DNA of 64,000 bases from Clostridiales bacterium (GTDB lineage: Bacteria; Bacillota; Clostridia; TANB77; CAG-508): positions 1 through 64,000 of the forward strand of contig DXVF01000003.1 in the NCBI GenBank assembly GCA_019417465.1. The letters run 5' to 3'. This document shows, in pieces, positions 1-8,878 of the stretch. Under the pieces are notes generated by a model that made no database searches, had not been told where the DNA came from, and saw nothing but the letters and a program-made list of their open reading frames with translations. Both the position numbers and the translations under genes were made by a program. Positions within the stretch are counted from its first letter, which is position 1. Each line of letters begins with the position of its first letter.

Positions 1-17
1 ATTGTACATAACTAAAT

Positions 18-380
18 TCAAAATTTTGTACATTTTCTTATTGACATTAACAATACTCTACTATATTCCTTCTCAGGTATATAATGAGTTACTAAAATAA
101 TTGGCATATCCTTTGCTAATTTTCTTAAATTGCTAACAAAAACCTTACTTTTTTCCATAGATACTTGATTATACAACATATCTTTTACAAGGTGAAATGA
201 TGGTACTGTTATTAAATAATTCTTTGCTAACATAACAATATTCTCTATACAAGAGGTATAGTTAATATTATCTTTAACCTTCACTTCAAAAGTATCAAAA
301 TAATATGCATATCGACTTATGAACTCACATTGCTTTTTTAACTCTGTTGGTAGCCGTATCCTATAGCCTATATTACGCAT
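18..380 (-). CDS. Unknown 120-aa protein coupled to radical SAM gene
   Basis: Not recognised; a soluble, Lys/Tyr-rich protein with no motif I can name. Its ATG (378-380) overlaps the last codons of the radical SAM gene in another frame, and an AAGGAG Shine-Dalgarno lies about 10 nt upstream, so the two are probably translationally coupled and work in the same locus. Codon 9 (354-356) is CGG, read here in the normal frame (IRLPTEL). It is the only in-frame CGG in this window that does not need a +1 shift; a shift there would end the protein after 13 residues. The preceding codon is ATA, unlike the GTN/ACN/CCN/GGN codons before all the shift sites. Function is open. Confidence 0.6.
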   Translation of the reverse strand: MRNIGYRIRLPTELKKQCEFISRYAYYFDTFEVKVKDNINYTSCIENIVMLAKNYLITVPSFHLVKDMLYNQVSMEKSKVFVSNLRKLAKDMPIILVTHYIPEKEYSRVLLMSIRKCTKF

Positions 381-1578
381 TATATCCCTTCTCCTTTAGA
401 ATTCTTCTGAAGTCCTCTGTATTATATTTAGGCATTAATCCATTAGGATTAATATATCCCTCATAAATACTCTGAACATAGTCTGGTAACATGCTCATTA
501 TCTCCTTATGCACCAATTGGTGCAGATAACATGCTCCTGGGTCAGCATCATGTATATCACCTGTTAAAAATAAAGCTCTTGAACGACACCCACTATTACA
601 CACCATACAATATTTACATTTGCTACAGTATGGTAAGTCTCTCATCATAATCTCATCTTCTTCAAAGGAATTCCTCATCTCAATGGCTTTGGAGATATCA
701 AAATTCACTTTTTTATAATCGAAGATTGGATTGTGAAAATACTGACAAAGTGTAGCCATTCCATTACTCCTTATTGATAACTGATGACTGGCAATATAAT
801 CACATGGTGAATATTCAAGCCTTGAGCTTAACTCTTCTTGTAAGTCGAATTTGACATAGTCTTCTTCTTTCATATCAAGAAATGCTGTTCTGAAAATGTT
901 GTTAACCTCCATCTCAAGAACATCTTTACGATTATGCATAAGATAATCGTGTAGAATTTCCTTTGTTCTTTGAATCAAATTATAATAATAAGATTCCAAA
1001 TCAAACTTATTCTTTTTTTCTACAAAATCACCTTGAAAACCAAGATCAAACACTCTCCATCTTTCTGCTCCAATTTCCAAAACCTTTTTATAAACTTCAA
1101 ATAAGTTGCGGACATTATATGGCGAGCAAACCGTATGAATACAAAGTTCAATATTGGTTTTTTCCTTAACCATACGAGCTTTTTCCCATAATTCGTTTGG
1201 ATTTGAGTTTCCTCTAACCTCAGTTTCAGTATTCAGTTCATCAATACTAATGCGAATACGTTTTAAACCTGCATTCTCCAAAGCTTTTAACTTTTCCTCT
1301 GTAATTAAAGTACCGTTTGTAACCATATCTGCCTTTATACCAAGTCTTGAAATTTCATAAACGATTGAGCATATGTCCGATTTAGTCAAAGGTTCTCCTC
1401 CTGTGAGTAAAACTTTTTTTATGTCATAATGCTCTTTAAGATTATTTACCAACGTAATAATTTCTTCTGTTGTTAAATCATCTTTCTGGTTGCTATGTTG
1501 TGCATTGTGACAATACTCACATTTAAGATTACAATGTGAAGTAACCTCAAGTCTTATAGATGTGTAATCTCTCTTCAT
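373..1578 (-). CDS. Radical SAM/SPASM peptide-modifying enzyme
   Basis: 401 residues. The radical SAM cluster motif CxxxCxxC is at residues 16-23 (CNLKCEYC), followed by LLTGGEPL, the SAM-binding GGEP motif. The C-terminal third is a SPASM domain with a Cys-rich stretch (YCSKCKYCMVCNSGC) that would hold auxiliary [4Fe-4S] clusters. SPASM enzymes of this size typically modify ribosomally made peptides or proteins by radical chemistry. Immediately upstream on the same strand is an 8-codon ORF with a strong ribosome site, separated by a hairpin, which is the usual order precursor, attenuator, maturase. The Shine-Dalgarno AGGAGG lies upstream of the ATG. The substrate is inferred from position only. 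Confidence 0.85.
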   Translation of the reverse strand: MKRDYTSIRLEVTSHCNLKCEYCHNAQHSNQKDDLTTEEIITLVNNLKEHYDIKKVLLTGGEPLTKSDICSIVYEISRLGIKADMVTNGTLITEEKLKALENAGLKRIRISIDELNTETEVRGNSNPNELWEKARMVKEKTNIELCIHTVCSPYNVRNLFEVYKKVLEIGAERWRVFDLGFQGDFVEKKNKFDLESYYYNLIQRTKEILHDYLMHNRKDVLEMEVNNIFRTAFLDMKEEDYVKFDLQEELSSRLEYSPCDYIASHQLSIRSNGMATLCQYFHNPIFDYKKVNFDISKAIEMRNSFEEDEIMMRDLPYCSKCKYCMVCNSGCRSRALFLTGDIHDADPGACYLHQLVHKEIMSMLPDYVQSIYEGYINPNGLMPKYNTEDFRRILKEKGYNA

Positions 1579-1639
1579 GTAATTATTCCTCCTGGTGTAG
1601 CTTTTAATAGATTACATATGCCATTAACTTTTACAAAAT

Positions 1640-1671
1640 GTGGTTAACTCATTATATGATGAGTTAACCAC
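1640..1671 (-). terminator. Hairpin between short peptide and radical SAM gene (attenuator?)
   Basis: Perfect 13-bp stem (GTGGTTAACTCAT and its complement) with a 6-nt loop, followed on the minus strand by a short T-rich stretch. It lies between the 8-codon peptide and the radical SAM gene and could let more transcript end after the peptide than continue into the enzyme. The weak T-run argues for partial termination. Confidence 0.6.
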
Positions 1672-1697
1672 ACCTGTCCTTTTCCGAATTTACGGAA

Positions 1698-1724
1698 TTA
1701 GTTGCCAGCAGTTCCGAAGTTCAT
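1698..1724 (-). CDS. 8-residue peptide MNFGTAGN, possible RiPP precursor
   Basis: ATG followed by seven sense codons and TAA, giving MNFGTAGN. It is preceded by an excellent ribosome site (AAAGGAGGAAAAGTT before ATG) and is the first start codon with a good site downstream of a consensus promoter. The next gene is a radical SAM/SPASM enzyme. So short a precursor without a leader would be unusual; a regulatory leader peptide for the radical SAM gene is the main alternative. The good ribosome site and promoter are seen in the sequence; the precursor role is inference. Confidence 0.5.
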   Translation of the reverse strand: MNFGTAGN

Positions 1725-1834
1725 AACTTTTCCTCCTTTGCTGTTTCAGATATAAGAACTCCCACAGGATAATTCTAAATATCAAAGCCCTGAGCTAAAA
1801 AATAAGCTCTCCCACATAAATCATACCGATTTAT
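1725..1834 (-). promoter_or_regulatory. Structured 5' leader of the peptide/radical SAM locus
   Basis: About 110 nt of untranslated leader between the predicted transcription start and the short peptide. It can form at least two small hairpins on the minus strand: CATAAAT with ATTTATG, and GAGCT with AGCTC around a T-rich loop. GGGAG occurs twice. I do not recognise a riboswitch class. Confidence 0.35.
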
Positions 1835-1840
1835 GTAAAT

Positions 1841-1869
1841 ATATTATCACTTCTTTACTTATTTGTCAA
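1841..1869 (-). promoter_or_regulatory. Consensus sigma-A promoter for peptide/radical SAM locus
   Basis: On the minus strand TTGACA (1864-1869) and TAATAT (1841-1846) are separated by exactly 17 nt. It faces the 8-codon peptide and the radical SAM gene. Start of transcription expected near 1834. Confidence 0.75.
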
Positions 1870-2043
1870 TTATATTCTATAAATTGAAATTATTTTCTCA
1901 TAATAATTACTAGAATTATTCTATTTTCTTAATTTTTTGATAGTACTATTACCAATAACTAGCATTAATTTTACATATCTTATGTTAACATATTTTTACT
2001 TTTTTGTTAATGATTATATTGCTATTTTTCATACAACTAACTT

Positions 2044-2694
2044 CTAATCGTCCTTTATTCCGTTTGCCTCGCATATTGCTTTATGGAATCTCTCTTTATT
2101 CAATGCTAAATCTGTAATGTCATTTAGATATTTATCATAAGCCTTATCATTAAAATACATTTTTGCTCTTGCATATCCATTTATGCCAAACTTCTTTATA
2201 TTAAAAATCCTGCATTCCTCAATTACTTCATCCTCACTCAATTCTGGATAATGCCTTCTATTATACAAATAACACCTTTTAAGAGTTGTTGTAACATCTG
2301 TATTTCTATCTGCTGATGATACAATCTTTCCATATATACTTCTTGGTTCTCCATCCATTGAAGAACGATGATCTTCGACAGCCTCACTCATAATTCTAAT
2401 TTGCTCAATTGAAAAAAATTGTTTCAGACTATTATCTTCACTAAGCATTTGGGCTGATAATATCTCATGATTCTTTGCATTAATATGGTGTGCTACATCA
2501 TGATATACTGCAATGCAATACACCATCTCATAATTAATATTCTCTATCTCTTCTGCAAATTTCAAACTTCGATTAATTACGTATTTAGCATGTTGTATAC
2601 TATGTCCTTTATCATTCTGACTATAATGAAATTGTAAAGTTTTATCGAGACAATCTATCAATTCCTTACGTATGCTATATTTTCCTAAATTCAT
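2044..2694 (-). CDS. HD-domain hydrolase
   Basis: 216 residues with the HD-superfamily metal ligands in order: a first His in GHSIQHAKYV, the HD pair in YHDVAHH, a later His in EDHRSS and an Asp in SSADRNTD. HD proteins are metal-dependent phosphohydrolases that often act on nucleotides; the substrate cannot be told from the sequence. It stands alone, with a long AT-rich gap on both sides. It lies between the peptide locus and the ABC exporter without evidence of co-transcription. Confidence 0.75.
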   Translation of the reverse strand: MNLGKYSIRKELIDCLDKTLQFHYSQNDKGHSIQHAKYVINRSLKFAEEIENINYEMVYCIAVYHDVAHHINAKNHEILSAQMLSEDNSLKQFFSIEQIRIMSEAVEDHRSSMDGEPRSIYGKIVSSADRNTDVTTTLKRCYLYNRRHYPELSEDEVIEECRIFNIKKFGINGYARAKMYFNDKAYDKYLNDITDLALNKERFHKAICEANGIKDD

Positions 2695-2967
2695 AATAAT
2701 TAATACTCCTTATATAATATTCCTTTGATAATTTGTTTTTAATTATAGTGTTTTTTACAAGGTCATTATATAACTTGTTTTGCTTTATGTCAATTTATAT
2801 ATAATCACAATCATATGTAAAACTCAAGCACACATCTCTATTATATTTTGTATATCTCATTTTAGAACATTCTTTAATCAGTACATATGGTTGTTTATTT
2901 CCTCCATCCGGCATATTATTATTTTTAAAACTCTATTCAATCTTCATATTTTCCTTTTCAGACTTCT

Positions 2968-3002
2968 CTTTTGCTAAATCTTTTGCTAAATCTTTTGCTA
3001 AA
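2968..3002. repeat. Three tandem 12-bp repeats
   Basis: CTTTTGCTAAAT is repeated almost three times head to tail in the gap of about 420 bases between the HD gene and the ABC exporter genes. Apart from this and a terminator the gap holds no convincing gene; a short plus-strand frame at 2780-2977 has no ribosome site. Confidence 0.6.
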
Positions 3003-3016
3003 CCATAAAATTATCC

Positions 3017-3046
3017 AAAAAAGAATAAGTGTAAAACTTATTCTTT
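3017..3046 (-). terminator. Rho-independent terminator of the ABC exporter operon
   Basis: AGAATAAGT pairs with ACTTATTCT around a 5-nt loop and is followed on the minus strand by a run of T. It lies about 70 nt after the stop of the second exporter gene. Confidence 0.75.
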
Positions 3047-3113
3047 TAATATTTATAAACAAAATCAATGCTTTCTAATATTTTTCTTTTAAATATATAA
3101 AAACTTCTCATTT

Positions 3114-4967
3114 TTATTCTATTTCATCGTCACAATCTTGAAATTGAGAATTATACAAATCTGCATAAAATCCTTGTTTTTCTAATAATTCCTCATGTGT
3201 TCCTTGTTCTACTATATCACCTTGATTCATTACTAAAATTAAATCTGCATTTTTTATTGTTGATAATCTGTGTGCAATAATAAAACTTGTTCTTCCTTTC
3301 ATTAAATTATCCATTGCAGATTGTATTTGTTCTTCTGTTCTTGTATCTATAGAACTTGTAGCTTCATCTAAAATTAATATTTTAGGGTCAGCTAATATAA
3401 CACGAGCTATTGTTAGAAGTTGTTTTTGTCCTTGTGAAACATTACTTGATTCTTCATTTAAAATCATATCATATGAATTTGGAAGAGTTTTTATAAAGTG
3501 ATGTACATGTGCAGCTTTTGCCGCTTCTATTACTTCTGAATCTGTTGCATCAGTTTTTCCATATTTAATATTGTCTTTTATAGTTCCTCCAAATAACCAT
3601 GTATCTTGAAGAACCATGCCAAATAGACTTCTAAGTTCTCCTCGATTAAAGTCTTTTATGTTATGACCATCAACTAAAATTTTTCCACTATTTACATCAT
3701 AAAATCTCATTAACAATTTTACTATTGTTGTTTTTCCAGCACCAGTTGGTCCAACAATTGCAATCTTTTGACCTTCCTTAATTTTGGCATTAAAATTATT
3801 TATAATAATTTTATTCTCATTATATCCAAAATGTACATGTTCAAATTCTACATTTCCTTTAATACCTTCTATACTTACTGGATTTTCTATTTCTTGAACT
3901 TCTTCTTCCTCTTCTAGGAATGTAAATATTCTTTCTGCAGCTGCTACCATTGATTGAAGCATACTAGATACTTGTGCAATTTGCATGATTGGATTTGTAA
4001 ATTGTTTATTATATTGTATAAATGATTGAATATTTCCTACTGTTATTTTTCCATTTGCTGCTAAATATCCACCTAAAATTGCAACTGCTACATATCCAAT
4101 GTTTCCAATAAAATTCATTATTGGATGCATTACTCCTGATAAAAACTGTGATTTCCATGCTGAAACGTATAATTCCTCATTTGCTTTTTTAAAGTTTGCT
4201 TCTGCTTCTTCTTCACCATTAAATACTTTTACAATAGTATGACCACCAAAAACCTCTTCTACTTGACCATTTACATGACCTAAATAATCTTGTTGTTTTT
4301 TAAAGTATTTTTGTGATTTTTCAACTACCTTTTTTACAACAAAAGCTGTAATTGGTAATATTACTAAAGATACTATTGTCATTGGAACACTAATTGAGAA
4401 CATCATAATTAAAATTCCAACTACTGTACATATTGCAGTTATTATTTGTGTAATACTTTGATTTAAATTCATACTTAAAGTATCAATATCATTAGTTAAA
4501 ATAGATAGTACCTCTCCATTTGTTTTTTTATCGAAATAGTTCATTGGTAATTTATTTATTTTTTTTGTTAAATCACTTCTTAATTTATATGTTAGTTTTT
4601 GTGCAACTCCTGTCATTGTAAATCCTTGAACAAGTGAAAATCCTGCACTTGCTACATATAGAGTTAATAGTGTTAATAAAATATTTGCAATCTTTTCAAA
4701 ATTAATTCCACCAGTTCCATATATTTTTCCTACTAATCCTGTATATATTTCTGTTGTTGCATTACCTAGTATTTTAGGTCCTATAACAGAAAACACAGTA
4801 CTTCCAACTGAAAATATAAATACTATTATTAAAGCTATTTTATAATTCGATAAATATTCTTTTATTAGTTTTTTTGTTGTACCTTTAAAGTCTTTTGCTT
4901 TTTCTGCAGCGCCACGTGCGCCTGGTCCCATACCTCCCATTGGAGGTCTTTTTACATTTTGTGCCAT
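3114..4967 (-). CDS. ABC exporter half-transporter, consensus ATPase subunit
   Basis: 617 residues: a type I exporter membrane domain (about residues 40-330) and an ATPase domain with Walker A GPTGAGKTT, signature VSQGQ and Walker B ILILDEATS with the catalytic Glu present. The N-terminal Gly/Met/Pro-rich leader (PPMGGMGPG) is typical of this multidrug/lipid exporter family. Its ATG overlaps the stop of the partner gene by one base (TAATG), so the two are translationally coupled and should form a heterodimer. A TetR regulator starts the operon. Substrate unknown. Confidence 0.9.
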   Translation of the reverse strand: MAQNVKRPPMGGMGPGARGAAEKAKDFKGTTKKLIKEYLSNYKIALIIVFIFSVGSTVFSVIGPKILGNATTEIYTGLVGKIYGTGGINFEKIANILLTLLTLYVASAGFSLVQGFTMTGVAQKLTYKLRSDLTKKINKLPMNYFDKKTNGEVLSILTNDIDTLSMNLNQSITQIITAICTVVGILIMMFSISVPMTIVSLVILPITAFVVKKVVEKSQKYFKKQQDYLGHVNGQVEEVFGGHTIVKVFNGEEEAEANFKKANEELYVSAWKSQFLSGVMHPIMNFIGNIGYVAVAILGGYLAANGKITVGNIQSFIQYNKQFTNPIMQIAQVSSMLQSMVAAAERIFTFLEEEEEVQEIENPVSIEGIKGNVEFEHVHFGYNENKIIINNFNAKIKEGQKIAIVGPTGAGKTTIVKLLMRFYDVNSGKILVDGHNIKDFNRGELRSLFGMVLQDTWLFGGTIKDNIKYGKTDATDSEVIEAAKAAHVHHFIKTLPNSYDMILNEESSNVSQGQKQLLTIARVILADPKILILDEATSSIDTRTEEQIQSAMDNLMKGRTSFIIAHRLSTIKNADLILVMNQGDIVEQGTHEELLEKQGFYADLYNSQFQDCDDEIE

Positions 4968-7213
4968 TATTCCAATTCCTCCTTTGAAAGTTGTGATAGT
5001 GCAATTTCTCTATATGTTTCATTATTTTTCATTAAGTCTTCATGTTTGCCTATTCCTACAATTTTTCCGTCATCTAGCACAATAATTTGGTCAGCATTTA
5101 AAATTGTGCTAATTCTTTGTGCTACAATAATTACTGTTTTATCTTTCGTTTTTTCACTAAGAGCTCCTCTTAATTTCACATCAGTTTTAAAATCTAATGC
5201 TGAAAAACTATCATCAAATACAAATATTTCTGGATCTTTTGCTATCGCTCTTGCTATTGATAAACGTTGTTTTTGTCCACCAGATACATTGTTTCCACCT
5301 TGTGCAATTTCAGCATTATATTTATCTGGTTTTGCTAATATAAATTCCTCTGCTTGTGCAATTTTTGCAGCTTCTATCATACGTTCATCTGACATGTTTT
5401 TATCACTATACTTGATATTTGATTCTATAGTTCCAGAGAATAATACTCCTTTTTGAGGAACAAATCCTATAATATCTCTAAGATTTTTTATATCAATATC
5501 TTTTATATTTACTCCATCTATTAATAATTCTCCACCAGTTACATCATAAAAACGTGGAATTAAATTTACTATTGTAGATTTACCACTACCTGTACTTCCT
5601 ATAATTGCTGTTACTTCACCTGGTTTTGCAGTAAATGTAATATCATTTAAAATTTCTGCAGAAGCATCTGGATATCTAAAAGACACATCTTTAAATTCTA
5701 CATATCCTTTTTTGTTTTTATCTAATAGCTTTGTTTCTTTAGAATTTTTTATACTACTCTCAGTTTCTAATACATCATTAATACGTTTTGCTGAAACAGA
5801 TGCTCTTGGAAGCATAATAGATATCATAGATATCATTAAAAATGCCATTACTATTTGCATTGTATATTGAATAAATGCCATCATATCTCCAACTTGTATT
5901 AAACCTTGATCTACTCCATGTCCTCCTGACCAAATAATTAAAATAGTAATTCCATTCATTATAAACATAAGACTTGGCATCATTATACTCATTGCACGAT
6001 TAACAAATATATTTGCTTTCATCAAGTCTAAATTTGCTTTATCAAATCTTTCTTCTTCTGCTTTTTCTTTATTAAAAGCTCTAATTACTGGAAGTCCTGT
6101 TAAAATCTCACGAGCTACTCCATTTAATTTATCTATTAAATCTTGTAATTTTTTAAATTTAGGCATTGCAACAATAAATAAAATCAAAACTATTGCAATA
6201 ATCATTACAATTGCAAGCCCTATTATCCAGGCCATAGAATTTGCTTTATTTGCAATTACTTTAAAAAATCCTCCTATACCTATAATTGGTGCATAGATTA
6301 CAACTCTAAAAAGCATAGTAATTAAATTTTGTATTTGTTGAATATCATTTGTATTTCTTGTAATTAAAGATGCTACTCCAAATTCTCTTAGCTCACTAGT
6401 AGAAAAACTTAATACTTTTTCAAATACTTTGTCTCTTAATATTTTTCCTAAATTTGCAGCTACTCTAGATGATAATAGCATAATCACAACAGCAGATGCC
6501 ATACTAATTAATGCTACACCTAACATCTTAAGTCCTGAAATGAATATATAATCATTTTGTATTTTTTCAGTATTAATTCCAATTGCTTCATATTCTGATT
6601 TTATTTGTGTAATTGCTGCTTGGTCAATTATAGTATCTGGCATTTGTTCTAATTTGCTATTTAATTCTTCTATAATTTTTTCTCTTTGTTCTTCTGGTAT
6701 ATTTTTTATAATATCTGTTAAACTCATTTGACTTAAAACTTGTTTTTGCTCTTCTGGAAGATTTGCTAACATTTGATTTTTTAAATTGTTAGCTGTCTCT
6801 TCATCTTCTAATGAAGATATTGCCATTAATGGTTTTTTTATTTTTTCACCTAAGGCTTCTTCTTGCTCATCATTCAAATCTTTTTTTACATATATCTCTT
6901 CTTCTTCTAACTTAGGATATTTTTCTAGGTAATTTTCATATTCTTCCTTAGACAAATTATCTTTACTAATAAGTTCATAGTTTTCTAATATAGAATTATC
7001 TTCATTTGTTAATAATAGTAAGTTATCCATTTTTAATTTTCTAATTGCATCTGGAGAAGATTCTTCGATTCCTCCTTGTTGTATACCAATATTAACAATT
7101 TTTGATGTATAATCTGGCAAAGCTAAATCTGCCATCGCTTGAACACATAAAAGAATAATAATTATTATCACACTAATTGGTGTTCTTTTTAAGTATTTTA
7201 AAATTTTTAACAT
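4967..7213 (-). CDS. ABC exporter half-transporter, degenerate ATPase subunit
   Basis: 748 residues, longer than its partner because about 190 residues, rich in Glu and Lys, are inserted between the first and second membrane segments (about residues 35-225) and should face outside. The ATPase domain has Walker A GSTGSGKST and signature VSGGQ, but after Walker B the sequence is VFDDSFS: the catalytic Glu is replaced by Asp. One degenerate and one consensus site is the usual design of heterodimeric exporters. Follows the TetR gene by 5 nt and overlaps the partner by one base. Confidence 0.9.
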   Translation of the reverse strand: MLKILKYLKRTPISVIIIIILLCVQAMADLALPDYTSKIVNIGIQQGGIEESSPDAIRKLKMDNLLLLTNEDNSILENYELISKDNLSKEEYENYLEKYPKLEEEEIYVKKDLNDEQEEALGEKIKKPLMAISSLEDEETANNLKNQMLANLPEEQKQVLSQMSLTDIIKNIPEEQREKIIEELNSKLEQMPDTIIDQAAITQIKSEYEAIGINTEKIQNDYIFISGLKMLGVALISMASAVVIMLLSSRVAANLGKILRDKVFEKVLSFSTSELREFGVASLITRNTNDIQQIQNLITMLFRVVIYAPIIGIGGFFKVIANKANSMAWIIGLAIVMIIAIVLILFIVAMPKFKKLQDLIDKLNGVAREILTGLPVIRAFNKEKAEEERFDKANLDLMKANIFVNRAMSIMMPSLMFIMNGITILIIWSGGHGVDQGLIQVGDMMAFIQYTMQIVMAFLMISMISIMLPRASVSAKRINDVLETESSIKNSKETKLLDKNKKGYVEFKDVSFRYPDASAEILNDITFTAKPGEVTAIIGSTGSGKSTIVNLIPRFYDVTGGELLIDGVNIKDIDIKNLRDIIGFVPQKGVLFSGTIESNIKYSDKNMSDERMIEAAKIAQAEEFILAKPDKYNAEIAQGGNNVSGGQKQRLSIARAIAKDPEIFVFDDSFSALDFKTDVKLRGALSEKTKDKTVIIVAQRISTILNADQIIVLDDGKIVGIGKHEDLMKNNETYREIALSQLSKEELE

Positions 7214-7218
7214 TGATT

Positions 7219-7836
7219 TTATTCCCTTCCTTTCTTTACTATTCCAAATTTTAAATAATTAATCATTTTCAAATACTCTTCTCTAGCTTTAGCTTTGTTA
7301 TCATAGCTAAAACTACTTATAACAGCTTTTTTAGTTATGTAATCTAACATTTTTATAATTACGGTAATTTCTTCTTGATTTTTTACTTTTAAATTTTCTT
7401 TATTTATTAGATTATAATATTCTGTCATGTCTCTCGGCTTATATTTCTTCATTGTTGCTAGAAATATTCCACCTTCACTATCTTTCATGTTTTCGAAAAT
7501 GTTTTTATATAGTTTAATTTCTTCTTTTGACATACATTGTGATAAAATATGATCATATATTGATATAAAAACTTCAAATACATCTCCATTTGTTTTATAA
7601 AGAGTTTCTTCTGTTCCTTTATTTACCATCATTACATGACTACTTATAATATACTCTAATAAGTCCTCTTTTGTCTCAAAATACTGGTAGAAACTTCCTC
7701 TTGCAATTCCTGCATCTTCTACTATATTTTTTATTGATGTTTCTGAAAATGGAACTCTTGCAAATTCCTTTTTAGCAGCTCTCATTATTTTTTGTTTTTT
7801 TTCTTCTGGCAATTTTATAAAAGTTTCTTTTGGCAT
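7219..7836 (-). CDS. TetR-family repressor of the ABC exporter operon
   Basis: 205 residues. The N-terminal helix-turn-helix fits TetR (FSETSIKNIVEDAGIARGSFYQYFETKEDLL, residues about 30-60, written here only as landmarks); the rest is a helical ligand-binding domain. I chose the ATG at 7836 because AGAGGTG lies 5 nt upstream; an ATG 18 nt further up has no ribosome site. First gene of an operon with the two exporter subunits. Two identical palindromes sit in its own promoter, which argues for autoregulation, probably relieved by an exported compound. Confidence 0.88.
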   Translation of the reverse strand: MPKETFIKLPEEKKQKIMRAAKKEFARVPFSETSIKNIVEDAGIARGSFYQYFETKEDLLEYIISSHVMMVNKGTEETLYKTNGDVFEVFISIYDHILSQCMSKEEIKLYKNIFENMKDSEGGIFLATMKKYKPRDMTEYYNLINKENLKVKNQEEITVIIKMLDYITKKAVISSFSYDNKAKAREEYLKMINYLKFGIVKKGRE

Positions 7837-7921
7837 TTTTTCACCTCTTCTCATTTTAATGTTAATTTTGGCAATGTTTTATTTACTGTTATAAATATAT
7901 TTATGCTATCAAAAGCAATAG

Positions 7922-7965
7922 TGACACAGTGTCATTATTATAGATGACACTGTGTCATTTGTCAA
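7922..7965 (-). promoter_or_regulatory. Exporter operon promoter with twin TetR operators
   Basis: Minus-strand TTGACA (7960-7965) and TATAAT (7937-7942) are 17 nt apart. A perfect 13-bp palindrome TGACACTGTGTCA (7945-7957) fills the spacer, and a second (TGACACAGTGTCA, 7922-7934) lies directly downstream of the -10. Their centres are 23 bp apart. TetR dimers bound here would block RNA polymerase. Confidence 0.85.
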
Positions 7966-8009
7966 TAGATATTATGTTGTTTTTATGTGAATTTTATGTG
8001 AAAATATAA

Positions 8010-8861
8010 TTAGTTTTCGATTGCCTTGATTACATCTTTTATACTCTCATCTGGAGTTGAAGCTCCTGCCATAATACCTACTTTTTCAAATTTCTTTACT
8101 ATATTTGTATCTAGTTCATCCTTTGTTTCTACTATAATTGTATTTTTGCAATTTTCTTTTGCTATATCATATAATTTTTTTGTATTTGAACTATTTTTTC
8201 CTCCAATAATAATCATACACTGTACTTTTTTAGAAATTTCACAAGTTTCTTCTTGCCTTATTTTTGTTGCATTACAAATTGTATTTTTTATTTGTAATTC
8301 AATATTGCCTTGTATTTTTTCTTTTATCTTTTCTATATAATAATTAAATTTCTCTAAGCTAAAAGTAGTTTGTACAATTATTAATAATTTTTTTATATTA
8401 GACTTTTCTAAAGCTTTAAGTGCTTTATAAATCTCTTCTTCTGTTTCTATTAAATACGAATTATTCCCGCAAAAACTAATCGTTCCTATACTCTCTGGAT
8501 GATCTTTCCCACCAATTAAAAATATATAATACCCTTTTTTAGAATATTCATCTGCAATCTTATGTATTTTTAAAACATTTGGACAAGTAAAATCAAAAAC
8601 CTCTATATTTAATTTTTGGGCTTTATTATAAATTTCTTTCGCAATTCCATGTGCTCTTATAATTACTTTGTTATTTGAATCTTCTACTTTCTCTACTACT
8701 TTTAATCCTAGTTTTTCTAGTTTTCTTATTACTTCTTTATTATGTACTAATTCACCTAAGCAACATACTTTTTTATGCATTTTTAACTTTTCTTCAGCTT
8801 TTAGAACTGCATTTCTCACTCCATAACAAAAACCTGCAGTTTTACCAAGTACAATATCCAT
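8010..8861 (-). CDS. ispH: 4-hydroxy-3-methylbut-2-enyl diphosphate reductase
   Basis: 283 residues from the ATG at 8861; an upstream TTG at 8882 overlaps ispG but AAGGGG is placed for the ATG. IspH makes IPP and DMAPP in the last step of the MEP isoprenoid pathway, using a [4Fe-4S] cluster. The cluster Cys are visible in GFCYGV near the start, in DFTCP and in CNATKIRQ; the substrate-binding RAHG and TTFS motifs are present. It is 17 nt downstream of ispG and certainly co-transcribed, giving the last two MEP steps together. Here IspH is not fused to the S1 protein, as it is in some clostridia. Confidence 0.95.
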   Translation of the reverse strand: MDIVLGKTAGFCYGVRNAVLKAEEKLKMHKKVCCLGELVHNKEVIRKLEKLGLKVVEKVEDSNNKVIIRAHGIAKEIYNKAQKLNIEVFDFTCPNVLKIHKIADEYSKKGYYIFLIGGKDHPESIGTISFCGNNSYLIETEEEIYKALKALEKSNIKKLLIIVQTTFSLEKFNYYIEKIKEKIQGNIELQIKNTICNATKIRQEETCEISKKVQCMIIIGGKNSSNTKKLYDIAKENCKNTIIVETKDELDTNIVKKFEKVGIMAGASTPDESIKDVIKAIEN

Positions 8862-8878
8862 ATTATAACCCCTTAAAC

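Noticed and set aside
7852..7854. Upstream ATG as start of the TetR gene
   Set aside because: No ribosome site in front of it, while AGAGGTG is well placed for the ATG at 7836.
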